41,546 bases of DNA, taken from the NCBI GenBank assembly GCA_028719885.1, contig JAQYLT010000061.1, positions 1-41,546 of the forward strand, read 5' to 3'. The notes beneath the pieces were generated by a model. That model had not been told where the DNA came from and did no database searches. It saw nothing but the letters and a program-made list of their open reading frames with translations. Source of the stretch: Bacillota bacterium. GTDB lineage: Bacteria; Bacillota; Clostridia; Oscillospirales; Oscillospiraceae. Positions 33,511 to 40,679 of the stretch are shown in pieces (the first letter of the stretch is position 1; each line of letters starts with the position of its first letter). A program made the position numbers and the translations under genes.

Positions 33511-33666
33511 TTACTCATCTTCGACGAAGCTCCAGTTGTCTTCTCCCAAATTAGAGGAAAGAAGCGCGATAAGTAATATACCAAGTATAAGTAATACCGC
33601 TGCCTGATTCGGATTTCTCAGAATACTGTTACTTGATATTATTGATGCAATATTTACGATTGACAT
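33511..33666 (-). CDS. Small single-helix membrane protein (51 aa)
   Basis: A short frame encodes MSIVNIASIISSNSILRNPNQ, a hydrophobic helix (AAVLLILGILLIALLSSNL), then an acidic tail GEDNWSFVEDE. The pattern of amphipathic start, one membrane helix and charged tail looks genuine. It lies directly downstream, on the same strand, of the integrase-dUTPase chimera, with only five bases between, so it probably belonged to the same mobile element. No strong ribosome site is visible, and the family is not recognised. Confidence 0.5.
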   Translation of the reverse strand: MSIVNIASIISSNSILRNPNQAAVLLILGILLIALLSSNLGEDNWSFVEDE

Positions 33667-33671
33667 ATTTC

Positions 33672-33980
33672 TTATGTTCCGCTGTGACCAAATCCACCGG
33701 ATCCACGTTCGGTTCCGCTCAACTCATCAGTCTCTTCAAATTCAATGTTTAGATAGGCTTCAATGGTATTCTTTTGGACAACCGTTCCGTCGTTCTTGTG
33801 AAGTTCTTTCTCGAACTCCTTCATCTTCTTCTTGACTTCTCGCTCTGACTTTCCGTAGAAAGCTTTGATGCGTGGTTTGCCAGCCTCGTTCGTTCCTATA
33901 ATCATTCTGGCAGTCCATGTTCCATCCTTGCGTTGAGAGATAGACCCCGACCCGTAATTTCTCCGTTGCTTGTCTCCCAT
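33672..33980 (-). pseudogene. Chimeric remnant: integrase N-terminal arm domain fused to dUTPase C-terminal motif
   Basis: ATG 33980 has AAAGGAG seven bases upstream. Residues 1-75 (RRNYGSGSISQRKDGTWTAR, then KAFYGKSEREVKKKMKEF ... KNTIEAYL) match the arm-binding N-terminus of tyrosine integrases of Tn916-like elements and phages. The usual core-binding and catalytic domains, with the R-H-R-Y residues, are missing. Instead the last 25 residues, EFEETDELSGTERGSGGFGHSGT, match the flexible C-terminal motif V of trimeric dUTPases (RGSGGFGSTG-like). The in-frame junction is best explained by an internal deletion that joined the two genes. It cannot be an active integrase or dUTPase. It lies downstream of tRNA-Trp, a common integration site. 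Confidence 0.7.
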
Positions 33981-34050
33981 GATAATTCTCCTTTCAATCT
34001 TGGTATGTAATAATCTGCAATAGGTGTACCACAAAGGGGGTCGGACGAGA

Positions 34051-34088
34051 TTGTAATATTACAATGTTTATTACAATTCGTATTACAG
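34051..34088. repeat. Three ATTACAA repeats with 12-bp period, next to a tRNA gene
   Basis: ATTACAA occurs at 34058-34064 and 34070-34076, and ATTACAG at 34082-34088: exactly 12 bases apart each time. The first is half of a perfect 14-bp palindrome TTGTAATATTACAA (34051-34064). They lie upstream of the integrase remnant and downstream of tRNA-Trp. This is where arm-type integrase or excisionase sites would be expected. Confidence 0.55.
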
Positions 34089-34184
34089 ATTGATCGGGAA
34101 AGGGAGGGAAAGAGAGGGAAATGCAAACGGAGACCATCGAACGACTGTTTAGTTATTGCTGGATTTTTGTTTATATATAACAAA

Positions 34185-34210
34185 AAAGTCGCCCTAAATC
34201 GGACGACTTT
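34185..34210 (-). terminator. Terminator of the tRNA-Met/tRNA-Trp operon
   Basis: On the minus strand AAAGTCGTCC pairs with GGGCGACTTT (one G-T pair) around a six-base loop, followed by TTTTG. It is 10 bases after the tRNA-Trp 3' end, a classic position. Confidence 0.85.
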
Positions 34211-34220
34211 CTGTGAAAAG

Positions 34221-34296
<76 letters not shown>

Positions 34297-34325
34297 ATAT
34301 GAAAAAGGTGTAAACCTGAATAAAC

Positions 34326-34402
34326 TGGTGGGCCTTCAGGGACTCGAACCCGGGACTATCCGGTTATGAGCCGGAGGCTCTGACCAACTGAGCTAAAGGC
34401 CC
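34326..34402 (-). tRNA. tRNA-Met (CAT), elongator type
   Basis: The acceptor GGGCCTT pairs with AAGGCCC, the D-arm and T-arm (GGGTTCGAGTCCC) are normal, and the anticodon loop CTCATAA gives CAT. CCA is encoded. The CAT anticodon also fits the modified tRNA-Ile2; the acceptor and anticodon stem do not settle it by eye. It lacks the initiator's run of three G-C pairs in the anticodon stem. Confidence 0.85.
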
Positions 34403-34436
34403 ATTTCATCTCGGTGAGCTAATCACCACGGGGGCT

Positions 34437-34465
34437 ATTATAGCACCACAGGGGGGATATGTCAA
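34437..34465 (-). promoter_or_regulatory. Consensus promoter of the tRNA operon
   Basis: On the minus strand TTGACA (34465-34460), a 17-base spacer and TATAAT (34442-34437) match the sigma-A consensus perfectly, 35 bases before tRNA-Met. Confidence 0.9.
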
Positions 34466-34476
34466 GCAAAATATAT

Positions 34477-34509
34477 CAAAAAAAGAATTCTCCCCGGTTT
34501 CCCGGGGAG
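34477..34509 (-). terminator. Terminator of the hprK-rluA-peptidase operon
   Basis: On the minus strand CTCCCCGG (34509-34502) pairs with CCGGGGAG (34497-34490) around a four-base loop, inside a longer GAATTC-bounded inverted repeat. A run of seven T follows. It is about 40 bases after the peptidase stop. Confidence 0.9.
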
Positions 34510-34546
34510 AGGGGAATTCGTGGGAGCCTGGGAAACTGGGGATGGC

Positions 34547-35281
34547 TTACTGGAGGTCTGCCATATCTAGGCAGTCGCCGGAGCGGGTGAGCTGGGAAAG
34601 CTCTCCGTTTCGCAGGAGGTAGGCCTCGCCGAAGAGCAGCAGCTGTTCCTCGTCCTGGAAGAAATAGCTGCCGTCGGGCAGGGCAAAAAAGGAATGGCCC
34701 TCACTGTCGGCATAGGTGATATCCTCAAAGAGCCGAAGCCCATCCAGCATATTGTCTTTCACCTTTTGGTAATGGGGCAGGATGTTCACATCGGTCAGGC
34801 CCAGCCCCGGGGCAAAGCGTTCAAAGTCAGGATCGACGCCCTCGCCCTCTTCCTCCGGCTGGACATAAACCATGTCCGCCAGGTTCATGGAGCCGGCACT
34901 GATGCCCATGACGGTGCCAGGGAAGTCCTCCAGGATTTCTCTCAGGCCGATCTCCTGGAAAAAAGCGTTCTGGGTGGGCACGTGGCCGCCGGCCAGGATG
35001 AGGAAATCACTGTTTGCCACCAACTCGGCGGCTTGGTCTGCATTGCTGCCGTCCAGCACGGCGTAGGAGCTGAATATAATGCCCGCCTGGGAAAAGGCAA
35101 TGGTGGTATCCATTCCAAAAGAACAGGTCAGATCATGCCGCTCCGGGTCGGAGGCGATGAACAGCGCCCGGGGGAAAGGAGGCAGGGCCTGACGCAGATT
35201 GTCAAGAAAATGGTTCTCCGGGTTCAGAATGGCCCGGTCCGCCCCGTCCAGATAGGGGCTGCTGGTGATAAAAACGTTCAT
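34547..35281 (-). CDS. Peptidase S51 / dipeptidase E-like protein (244 aa)
   Basis: The frame is open much further upstream, but it overlaps rluA there. ATG 35281 has AAAGGA before it and starts MNVFITSSPYL, a beta strand typical of this glutamine-amidotransferase-like fold. The nucleophile elbow GISAGS places the catalytic serine at residue 128, with LAGGH (96-100) before it and ILPHYQ later supplying the likely histidine. Family members cut Asp-X dipeptides or, as cyanophycinase relatives, aspartyl-arginine polymers. It is the last gene of the hprK-rluA operon, 11 bases after rluA. Substrate cannot be told from sequence. Confidence 0.85.
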   Translation of the reverse strand: MNVFITSSPYLDGADRAILNPENHFLDNLRQALPPFPRALFIASDPERHDLTCSFGMDTTIAFSQAGIIFSSYAVLDGSNADQAAELVANSDFLILAGGHVPTQNAFFQEIGLREILEDFPGTVMGISAGSMNLADMVYVQPEEEGEGVDPDFERFAPGLGLTDVNILPHYQKVKDNMLDGLRLFEDITYADSEGHSFFALPDGSYFFQDEEQLLLFGEAYLLRNGELSQLTRSGDCLDMADLQ

Positions 35282-35292
35282 GGGCGTCCTTT

Positions 35293-36258
35293 CTAAATCT
35301 TCACATTGGGGAAATATTCCGCCACGAAGTCCACATGCTCCACCTGAAAGCTTTTTCCGTTCAGGTAGTCCAGGGAGCCCGCGTCGGTGGTAAAGGCAAA
35401 GGTGAGCCGGTAGGAGTACAGCGCCTGGTAATTCCGGTCGAAGCGCTTGTCCAGCTTGCCGTATTTGCCGTCCCCCAGCAGGGGGTGGCCGGCATGGGCG
35501 AACTGGGCGCGGATTTGGTGGGTTCTGCCGGTGACCAGCTCGCATTCCACCAGGGATAATCCGTTGGCGCTGGCCAGGGTGCGGTAGTTCGTCTGGCAGC
35601 TTTTGGAGCCGGGCTGCGGGCTGTCCGTGACAAACACCCGGTTCTTTTTGGCATCCTTAAACAGGTATCCTTTCAGGCTGCCGTCCTTTGGCTTCGGCGT
35701 GCCCTCCACGATGGCCAGATACCGCTTGTCCAGCTCCCGGTCCTTGATCTTCTGATTCATCACTCGCAGTGCCTCGGCGGTTTTCGCAGCGATGACGATG
35801 CCGCCGGTGTTCCGGTCGATGCGGTTGCACAGGGCGGGGGTGAAGGCGTTTTCCATTCGGGGATTCCACTCGTGCTTCTGGTAGAGGTAGGCCTGAATAT
35901 GATCGATGAGGGTGCGGCCGTATTCCGCGCCGTCGTGAGGGTGCACCGCCAGACCGGGCCGCTTGTCTGCCAGGAGGATGTGCTCATCCTCATAGACGAT
36001 GGTCAGCTTGGGGGAGGCCACGGTGAGAAAGGCATTGTCCTCCCTAGGCTTGTCGAAAAATTCATCATTGATGTAGAGCTGGAGCAGGTCTCCCGCCTGG
36101 AGCCGGGTATCCCGTTCCGCCCGGCCGCCGTTCAGCTTGATTCGCTTGATGCGGATGTATTTCTGGGCCAGGGAAGCGGGGAGCAGGGGAACGGCCTTGG
36201 CCAGAAACCGGTCCAGCCGCTGCCCGGCATCGTTGGTTCCAATGGTGAATTCTTTCAT
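35293..36258 (-). CDS. RluA-family 23S rRNA pseudouridine synthase (321 aa)
   Basis: An N-terminal S4 RNA-binding domain (residues about 12-70, RLDRFLAKAVPLLPASLAQKYIRIKRIKLNG) is followed by the RluA catalytic domain. The active-site aspartate is Asp148 in NRIDRNTGG, and other family marks are LLADKRPGLAVHP and TGRTHQIRAQFAHAGHPLLGD. This enzyme isomerises uridine in RNA, probably at 23S rRNA sites like RluC or RluD. Its ATG directly follows the hprK stop codon (TAAATG), so the two are translationally coupled. The exact target uridine is not deducible. Confidence 0.93.
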   Translation of the reverse strand: MKEFTIGTNDAGQRLDRFLAKAVPLLPASLAQKYIRIKRIKLNGGRAERDTRLQAGDLLQLYINDEFFDKPREDNAFLTVASPKLTIVYEDEHILLADKRPGLAVHPHDGAEYGRTLIDHIQAYLYQKHEWNPRMENAFTPALCNRIDRNTGGIVIAAKTAEALRVMNQKIKDRELDKRYLAIVEGTPKPKDGSLKGYLFKDAKKNRVFVTDSPQPGSKSCQTNYRTLASANGLSLVECELVTGRTHQIRAQFAHAGHPLLGDGKYGKLDKRFDRNYQALYSYRLTFAFTTDAGSLDYLNGKSFQVEHVDFVAEYFPNVKI

Positions 36259-37203
36259 TTACTTCCGCCCCGCGTTCATTTCAAAGTGACGGTCGATCTG
36301 ATCGGAGAATTCCTGGGCGGCGTTGTAGCCCAGCTTTCTCTGGCGGTTGTTCATGGCGGCCACCTCCAAAATCACGGCCAGGTTCCGCCCTGCGGTGACG
36401 GGAATGGTATTCATGGGCACCTTGACCCCCAGAATATCCATGTACTGATCCTCCAGGCCAAGCCGGTCATAGGCCTCCTGGGTGTTCCAGGGGACGATGT
36501 TGACCACCAGGTTGATCTCATTTTCCGTGCGGACGGAGCCCATGCCGAAGAGCTTTGCCACATTCACAATGCCGATGCCCCGCAGCTCGATATAATTGCG
36601 AATCAGCTCCGGTGCGGTTCCGATCAGAGAATTTTCGGAGACCTTGCGGATTTCCACCGCGTCGTCGGCAATGAGCCGGTGGCCCCGCTTCAGAAGCTCC
36701 AGGGCGGTCTCGCTTTTGCCCACGCCGCTGTCGCCCATGAGCAGAAGCCCCTCGCCGTAAACCTCCACCAAAACGCCGTGCCGGGTGATGCGGGGTGCCA
36801 GGGCGGATTTCAGATAGGTGATGATGTTGGAAGCCAGGGTGGCGGTGGCCTCAGCGGAGCGCAGAAGGGTGATGGAATGCTTTTTGGCCATTTCCAGGCA
36901 CTGATCATCCACCGGGAAATTCCGGGCAATCAGCAGGGCAGGGGGCTTGTAGGAGAAAAGCTGGTCAAAAATGGCGGTGCGCTCCTGGGGCGTTTTCTTT
37001 TGCAGGTAGCTGACCTCCACGTTGCCCAGAATTTGAAGCCGCATGGGTTCAAAATAGTCAAAGTATCCCGCAATCTGAAGCCCGGGCCGGGCCACATCCT
37101 CCACGGTAAGCCGGATGGATTCATAGTCCACCGAGGCATAGGCTACTTCCAGCTTAAATTCCGCAACCAGGTCCTTTAGCGGAATGCTGTAGGTCTCAAT
37201 CAT
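36259..37203 (-). CDS. hprK: HPr kinase/phosphorylase (314 aa)
   Basis: The N-terminal domain (residues 1-130) is typical of HprK. The C-terminal catalytic domain carries His142 in RHGVLVEVYG, the Walker A loop GDSGVGKS at 157-164, the DDAVEI motif, and the HprK signature ELRGIGIVNVAKLFG. The enzyme phosphorylates and dephosphorylates Ser46 of HPr, linking glycolytic state to CcpA-type catabolite repression. AGGAGGAGC precedes the ATG, and the promoter at 37232-37259 is close to consensus. It heads the operon hprK-rluA-peptidase. Confidence 0.96.
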   Translation of the reverse strand: MIETYSIPLKDLVAEFKLEVAYASVDYESIRLTVEDVARPGLQIAGYFDYFEPMRLQILGNVEVSYLQKKTPQERTAIFDQLFSYKPPALLIARNFPVDDQCLEMAKKHSITLLRSAEATATLASNIITYLKSALAPRITRHGVLVEVYGEGLLLMGDSGVGKSETALELLKRGHRLIADDAVEIRKVSENSLIGTAPELIRNYIELRGIGIVNVAKLFGMGSVRTENEINLVVNIVPWNTQEAYDRLGLEDQYMDILGVKVPMNTIPVTAGRNLAVILEVAAMNNRQRKLGYNAAQEFSDQIDRHFEMNAGRK

Positions 37204-37231
37204 AGGTGCTCCTCCTGTAGGGTTTGGGAAT

Positions 37232-37259
37232 ATTATACCAACCTCTCGTGGAATATCAA
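37232..37259 (-). promoter_or_regulatory. Promoter of the hprK operon
   Basis: On the minus strand TTGATA (37259-37254), a 16-base spacer and TATAAT (37237-37232) lie 28 bases before the hprK start. Confidence 0.8.
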
Positions 37260-37297
37260 CCTATTTTTCGGATTCAGAAAAAAATCCAAAAAAATAC

Positions 37298-37326
37298 TTG
37301 CTTTTTTGGAGAAAGTCTGTTATCAT
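37298..37326 (+). promoter_or_regulatory. Promoter of rpmB
   Basis: TTGCTT (37298-37303), a 17-base spacer and TATCAT (37321-37326) precede rpmB by about 60 bases. A small CGCCC-GAATT-GGGCG hairpin (37335-37349) lies in the leader and might be an L28 feedback site; that role is speculative. Confidence 0.6.
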
Positions 37327-37387
37327 ATCTAAGCGCCCGAATTGGGCGAAGCGAACCAAGTGTCATTTCGGATGGGAGGTGCAATGA

Positions 37388-37576
37388 ATGGCGAAGTGTG
37401 ATTTTTGTGGCAAGGGCGTTACCTTTGGTATTAAGGTTTCCCACTCCCACAGACGTTCCAACCGCGAATGGAAGCCCAACGTCAAGCGCGTCAAGGCAGT
37501 CGTGAATGGAACTCCCTGCCATGTGTACGCTTGTACCAGATGCCTCCGTTCCAATAAGGTAGAGCGGGCCGTCTGA
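37388..37576 (+). CDS. rpmB: 50S ribosomal protein L28 (62 aa)
   Basis: MAKCDFCGKGVTFGIKVSHSHRRSNREWKPNVKRV is the hallmark start of L28. This is the zinc-binding four-cysteine form, with C-x2-C at residues 4-7 and CTRC near 49-52. The length of 62 is normal. GGGAGG precedes the ATG. The zinc form implies the cell could carry a zinc-free paralogue elsewhere for zinc limitation, as in other Firmicutes; none is seen here. It is monocistronic, between its own promoter and terminator. Confidence 0.97.
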   Translation: MAKCDFCGKGVTFGIKVSHSHRRSNREWKPNVKRVKAVVNGTPCHVYACTRCLRSNKVERAV

Positions 37577-37595
37577 TTTATGTGGCATATAAAAT

Positions 37596-37626
37596 ACGCT
37601 GCTGAGCTTTTCGGCGGCGTTTTTTA
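37596..37626 (+). terminator. Terminator after rpmB
   Basis: ACGCTGCTG (37596-37604) pairs with CGGCGGCGT (37612-37620), including two G-T pairs, and is followed by TTTTT. Confidence 0.85.
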
Positions 37627-37654
37627 TTTGGTGCTCTTGGCGGAAAAGTAATCC

Positions 37655-37683
37655 TTGACAATCGCTGGCAGTTGTGTTAAAAT
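37655..37683 (+). promoter_or_regulatory. Strong promoter of the 5S rRNA-tRNA-Asn unit
   Basis: TTGACA (37655-37660), a 17-base spacer and TAAAAT (37678-37683) lie 35 bases before the 5S gene. A dedicated strong promoter fits a 5S gene that is not part of a full rRNA operon. Confidence 0.85.
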
Positions 37684-37718
37684 GCAGTCTGTTGGAGGCG
37701 AAGGCCTTTCACGAAAAA

Positions 37719-37833
37719 GTTGGTATTGATTGCGATGAGGGTCCACCTGTTCCCATCCCGAACACAGAAGTTAAGCTCATCTGCGCCGACAATACTTGCA
37801 GGGTGACTTGCCGGGAAGATAGGTAATGCCAAC
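37719..37833 (+). rRNA. rrf: 5S ribosomal RNA
   Basis: The 115-base segment begins GTTGGTATT and ends AATGCCAAC, which pair as the terminal stem. It contains the conserved loop-B and loop-C sequence CCACCTGTTCCCATCCCGAA and the AGAAGTTAAG segment. No 16S or 23S gene lies nearby: upstream is rpmB and downstream is tRNA-Asn, so this is a solitary 5S gene. Confidence 0.93.
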
Positions 37834-37838
37834 ATAAT

Positions 37839-37914
37839 GCCCCCTTAGCTCAGTCGGTAGAGCGACGGACTGTTAATCCGCAGGTCGTTGGTTCGAGTCC
37901 AACAGGGGGCGCCA
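37839..37914 (+). tRNA. tRNA-Asn (GTT)
   Basis: The cloverleaf is complete: acceptor GCCCCCT with AGGGGGC, anticodon stem-loop GGACTGTTAATCC giving GTT, T-loop GGTTCGAGTCC, and an encoded CCA. It follows the 5S gene by five bases and ends in a terminator, so the two are co-transcribed. Confidence 0.96.
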
Positions 37915-37921
37915 AACAGAA

Positions 37922-37951
37922 AATCCTGTCGAGATTCGGCAGGATTTTTTT
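37922..37951 (+). terminator. Terminator of the 5S-tRNA-Asn unit
   Basis: AATCCTGTCG (37922-37931) pairs with CGGCAGGATT (37937-37946, one G-T pair) and is followed by a run of T. Confidence 0.92.
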
Positions 37952-37968
37952 GTTTGTATTATTCATCT

Positions 37969-38045
37969 TTCATGATTCATTAAAGACAGGATTTTCTGAA
38001 TGAATAATGAATCATGAAGCCGCTGCGCTGATGAATAATGAATAA
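37969..38045. repeat. Inverted and direct ATTCAT repeats
   Basis: TTCATGATTCATT (37969-37981) and AATGAATCATGAA (38006-38018) are perfect 13-bp complements 24 bases apart. Further ATGAATAATGAAT copies follow to 38045. This resembles a small palindromic intergenic repeat or a relic of a miniature element, unrelated in sequence to the GGAACGGAT family. Confidence 0.55.
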
Positions 38046-38158
38046 TTGCCATGGCCCATACAAATCCGCCCGACAAATTCCAATTTACAGGGCCCTTGCT
38101 CTCAGGGGGGGGTGCCAGGGTTTACCATCCCATCACATAGAACCACCCCATCACAACT
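38046..38158. other. Intergenic spacer with an orphan miniature-element end
   Basis: CAAATTCCAATTT at 38074-38086 matches the outer end of the 226-bp element at 27872-28097, but no CGTAG-palindrome lies nearby. It seems to be a solo end or remnant. Nothing else is recognised before the lysS terminator. Confidence 0.45.
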
Positions 38159-38159
38159 T

Positions 38160-38192
38160 AACCGCCTGAATTCGGAAAGAACTCAGGCGGTT
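38160..38192 (-). terminator. Terminator hairpin after lysS
   Basis: AACCGCCTGA (38160-38169) is complementary to TCAGGCGGTT (38183-38192), and the pairing extends inward with one mismatch. It lies about 20 bases after the lysS stop. The T-tract is stronger on the plus strand. Confidence 0.65.
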
Positions 38193-38212
38193 TTGGATTG
38201 CTATGGGAAGAA

Positions 38213-40156
38213 TCAATACATTTTCGCACCGGCGGGAATGTGGTTATCCAGCATGAGAAGATGCAGCTTTTCCTCGCCCTCTTCGTGGTGGACGGCGGAG
38301 ATCAGCATACCGCAGGACTCAATGCCCATCATGGGTCTGGGGGGCAGGTTGGTGATGGCCACGCAGGTCTTTCCAACCAGCTCTTCCGGCTCATAATATG
38401 CGTGAATACCGCTCAAAATGGTGCGATCAACGCCGGTTCCGTCGTCCAAAGTGAACTTTAAGAGCTTCTTGGACTTCTTCACAGCTTCGCAGGCAAGCAC
38501 CTTTACCGCCCGGAAATCGGACTTGGAGAAGGTCTCGAAGTCCACAAAATCGGAAAACAGCGGCTCAATTTCCACCTTGGAAAAGTCGATTTTTTCTTCG
38601 GGGGCCGCAGGAGCGGAAACGGGAGAATTCTCAACTTTTTCCTCCGTTTTGTCGTTCTTGGGCATATCGGTGGGCTTCATTGTGGGGAAGAGAATCACTT
38701 CCCGGATGGTGTCGGCGCCGGTGAGCAGCATCACGCAGCGGTCGATGCCCATGCCCATGCCGCCCGTGGGGGGCATGCCGTATTCCAGGGCGTTGAGGAA
38801 GTCCTCATCCAGCATTTCGGTCTCGTCGTCGCCTCGCTCCCGCTGCTCTGCCTGCTTGACGAAGCGCTCCCGCTGGTCGATGGGGTCGTTCAGCTCGGAG
38901 TAGGCGTTGGCCAGCTCGCTGTGGCAGATGAACAGCTCAAACCGCTCGGTGAGCCGGGGGTCCTTGGGAGAACGCTTGGTCAGGGGAGAGACCTCCACAG
39001 GATACATGGTGATAAAGGTGGGCTGAATCAGGTGCTCTTCTACCTTCTGGTCGAAGCAGGCATACAGCGCATTGCCCCAGGTCTTTTCGGCGGCGTCTGC
39101 CAGCTCCACGCCCTTGGCTCTGGCGGCGGCCACTGCCTCGGCGTCGTCGGTAATGGCGCCAAAATCAATGCCCACATATTCCTTGACGGCCTCCACCATG
39201 GTCAGACGGCGCCAGCCGGGAGCCAGGCTGATGTGCTCGCCCATCCAGTCCACTTCGTAGGTGCCCAGAATTTCCTGGGCGGCGCCGGAGATGATGCCCT
39301 CGGCAATGTCCATCATGTCGTGGAAGTCGGCGTAGGCCTGGTACAGCTCCACGGTGGTGAACTCCGGGTTGTGCTTGGGGTCCATGCCCTCGTTGCGGAA
39401 AATACGGCCGATTTCATACACCCGGTCCATGCCGCCCACGATCAGCCGCTTCAGGGGCAGCTCCGTGGCGATACGCATATACATATCGATGTCCAGGGTG
39501 TTGTGATGGGTGACGAAAGGACGGGCGGCCGCGCCGCCGGCGATGGTGTTCAGCACCGGGGTTTCCACCTCGATATAGTTCCGGCTGTCCAGATAGGAGC
39601 GCATGAACTTGATGAACCGGGAACGGATGACGAAGTTCCGCTTCACCTCGGGATTCACCATCAAATCCACATAGCGCTGACGGAACCGGGTTTCCTTGTC
39701 GGTCAGGCCGTGGAATTTCTCCGGCAGGGGCAGCAGGGACTTGCTCAGCAGGGTGGCCTCGTGGACCCGAAGGGAAATTTCCCCCCGCTCGGTTTTGAAT
39801 ACGTCGCCCACCACGCCCACAATGTCGCCGATGTCATTCTTCTTGAACCGGTTAAAGGAGCTCTCCTCCATCTCGTCGAACTTCACATAGAGCTGGATGC
39901 GGCCGGTGCGGTCCTGCAGATCGCAGAAAGAGACCTTGCCCATGCCCCGCTTGCTCATGAGGCGGCCCGCCAGACGGACGGACTTCCCCTCCATGGCGTC
40001 GTAATTTTCCTTGATGGCGGCAGAATCGGCAGTGACCTCAAACCGGGTCTGCACAAAGGGGTCGAAGCCCTCGGCCCGGAGGTTATCTAACTTTTCCCGA
40101 CGGACCCGCACCTGGTCGGACAGGGGCATTTCTGCCTGGGGTACAAACTTTGCCAT
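38213..40156 (-). CDS. lysS: Lysyl-tRNA synthetase with C-terminal tRNA-binding domain (647 aa)
   Basis: Residues 1-500 are a class II lysyl-tRNA synthetase. The N-terminal OB-fold binds the anticodon (VRLAGRLMSKRGMGKVSFCDLQDRTGRIQLY). The catalytic domain has VYEIGRIFRNEGMDPKHNPEFTTVE as motif 2 and GMGMGIDRCVMLLTG as motif 3. A Lys/Glu/Ala/Pro linker (about 505-535) joins a second, C-terminal OB-fold at 538-647 (DFRAVKVLACEAVKKSKKLLK ... ILSGI ... NLPPRPMMGIESCGMLIS). This is the tRNA-binding domain known from the C-terminus of MetRS (and Arc1p/Trbp111). A usual bacterial LysS is about 490-500 residues, so the fusion is notable. It starts two bases after the greA stop, with GGGAGGG overlapping that stop. 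Confidence 0.94.
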   Translation of the reverse strand: MAKFVPQAEMPLSDQVRVRREKLDNLRAEGFDPFVQTRFEVTADSAAIKENYDAMEGKSVRLAGRLMSKRGMGKVSFCDLQDRTGRIQLYVKFDEMEESSFNRFKKNDIGDIVGVVGDVFKTERGEISLRVHEATLLSKSLLPLPEKFHGLTDKETRFRQRYVDLMVNPEVKRNFVIRSRFIKFMRSYLDSRNYIEVETPVLNTIAGGAAARPFVTHHNTLDIDMYMRIATELPLKRLIVGGMDRVYEIGRIFRNEGMDPKHNPEFTTVELYQAYADFHDMMDIAEGIISGAAQEILGTYEVDWMGEHISLAPGWRRLTMVEAVKEYVGIDFGAITDDAEAVAAARAKGVELADAAEKTWGNALYACFDQKVEEHLIQPTFITMYPVEVSPLTKRSPKDPRLTERFELFICHSELANAYSELNDPIDQRERFVKQAEQRERGDDETEMLDEDFLNALEYGMPPTGGMGMGIDRCVMLLTGADTIREVILFPTMKPTDMPKNDKTEEKVENSPVSAPAAPEEKIDFSKVEIEPLFSDFVDFETFSKSDFRAVKVLACEAVKKSKKLLKFTLDDGTGVDRTILSGIHAYYEPEELVGKTCVAITNLPPRPMMGIESCGMLISAVHHEEGEEKLHLLMLDNHIPAGAKMY

Positions 40157-40158
40157 GC

Positions 40159-40635
40159 TTAACCCTCCCGGGAGACTTCGATCACCTTCATGGTGAAGGA
40201 GCCGGCGGGGGCGTTGACGATGAAGCTTTCACCGGCGGCCTTGCCCACCACGGCCCGGCCGAAAGGAGAGTCGTCGGAGAGCTTGAATTCCATGGGGTTG
40301 GCCTCCTGAGAGCCGGTGATGCGGTAGGTGGTGCGCTTGCCCTTTTCGTCCTCCACCACCACGGTGCAGCCCAGACCCACCCGGCCGGTGGCCTCGTTTT
40401 CATCCTCGATGATGGTGGCGTGGGACAGCACATCCTCGATTTCCGCGATGCGGCCATAGAGCTTGGCCTGCTCGTTCTTAGCGGCATCGTACTCGGAGTT
40501 TTCGGACAAGTCGCCGTAGGACCGGGCCTCGGCGATCATGGCGGCGATTTCCCGCTCCCGGGTGGTTTTCAGATAGTTCAGTTCCTTTTCCAGGTCGGCA
40601 AGACGCAGACTGGTAATCTTGTATTCTTTCGCCAT
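40159..40635 (-). CDS. greA: Transcription elongation factor GreA (158 aa)
   Basis: The N-terminal coiled coil (residues about 10-75) carries the tip motif YGDLSENSEYDAAK with the acidic residues that reach the RNA polymerase active site, and the C-terminal FKBP-like domain ends VIEVSREG. GreA stimulates cleavage of backtracked transcripts and rescues stalled polymerase. The length of 158 is standard. AAAGGA precedes the ATG. It is the first gene of a greA-lysS operon, an arrangement common in Firmicutes. Confidence 0.96.
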   Translation of the reverse strand: MAKEYKITSLRLADLEKELNYLKTTREREIAAMIAEARSYGDLSENSEYDAAKNEQAKLYGRIAEIEDVLSHATIIEDENEATGRVGLGCTVVVEDEKGKRTTYRITGSQEANPMEFKLSDDSPFGRAVVGKAAGESFIVNAPAGSFTMKVIEVSREG

Positions 40636-40679
40636 AATTCAAAATCCTTTCTTAGATGGAAATACTCATAGCTCCCACC

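Noticed and set aside
33422..33607. 61-codon plus-strand frame after hcp
   Set aside because: It begins within bases of the terminator, has no ribosome site and is polar low-complexity sequence. The opposite strand has a better small membrane protein.
35282..35545. Longer N-terminus (88 residues) for the S51 peptidase
   Set aside because: It overlaps the rluA coding region out of frame, is Arg/Pro-rich shadow sequence, and the ATG at 35281 has its own ribosome site and starts at the conserved first strand.
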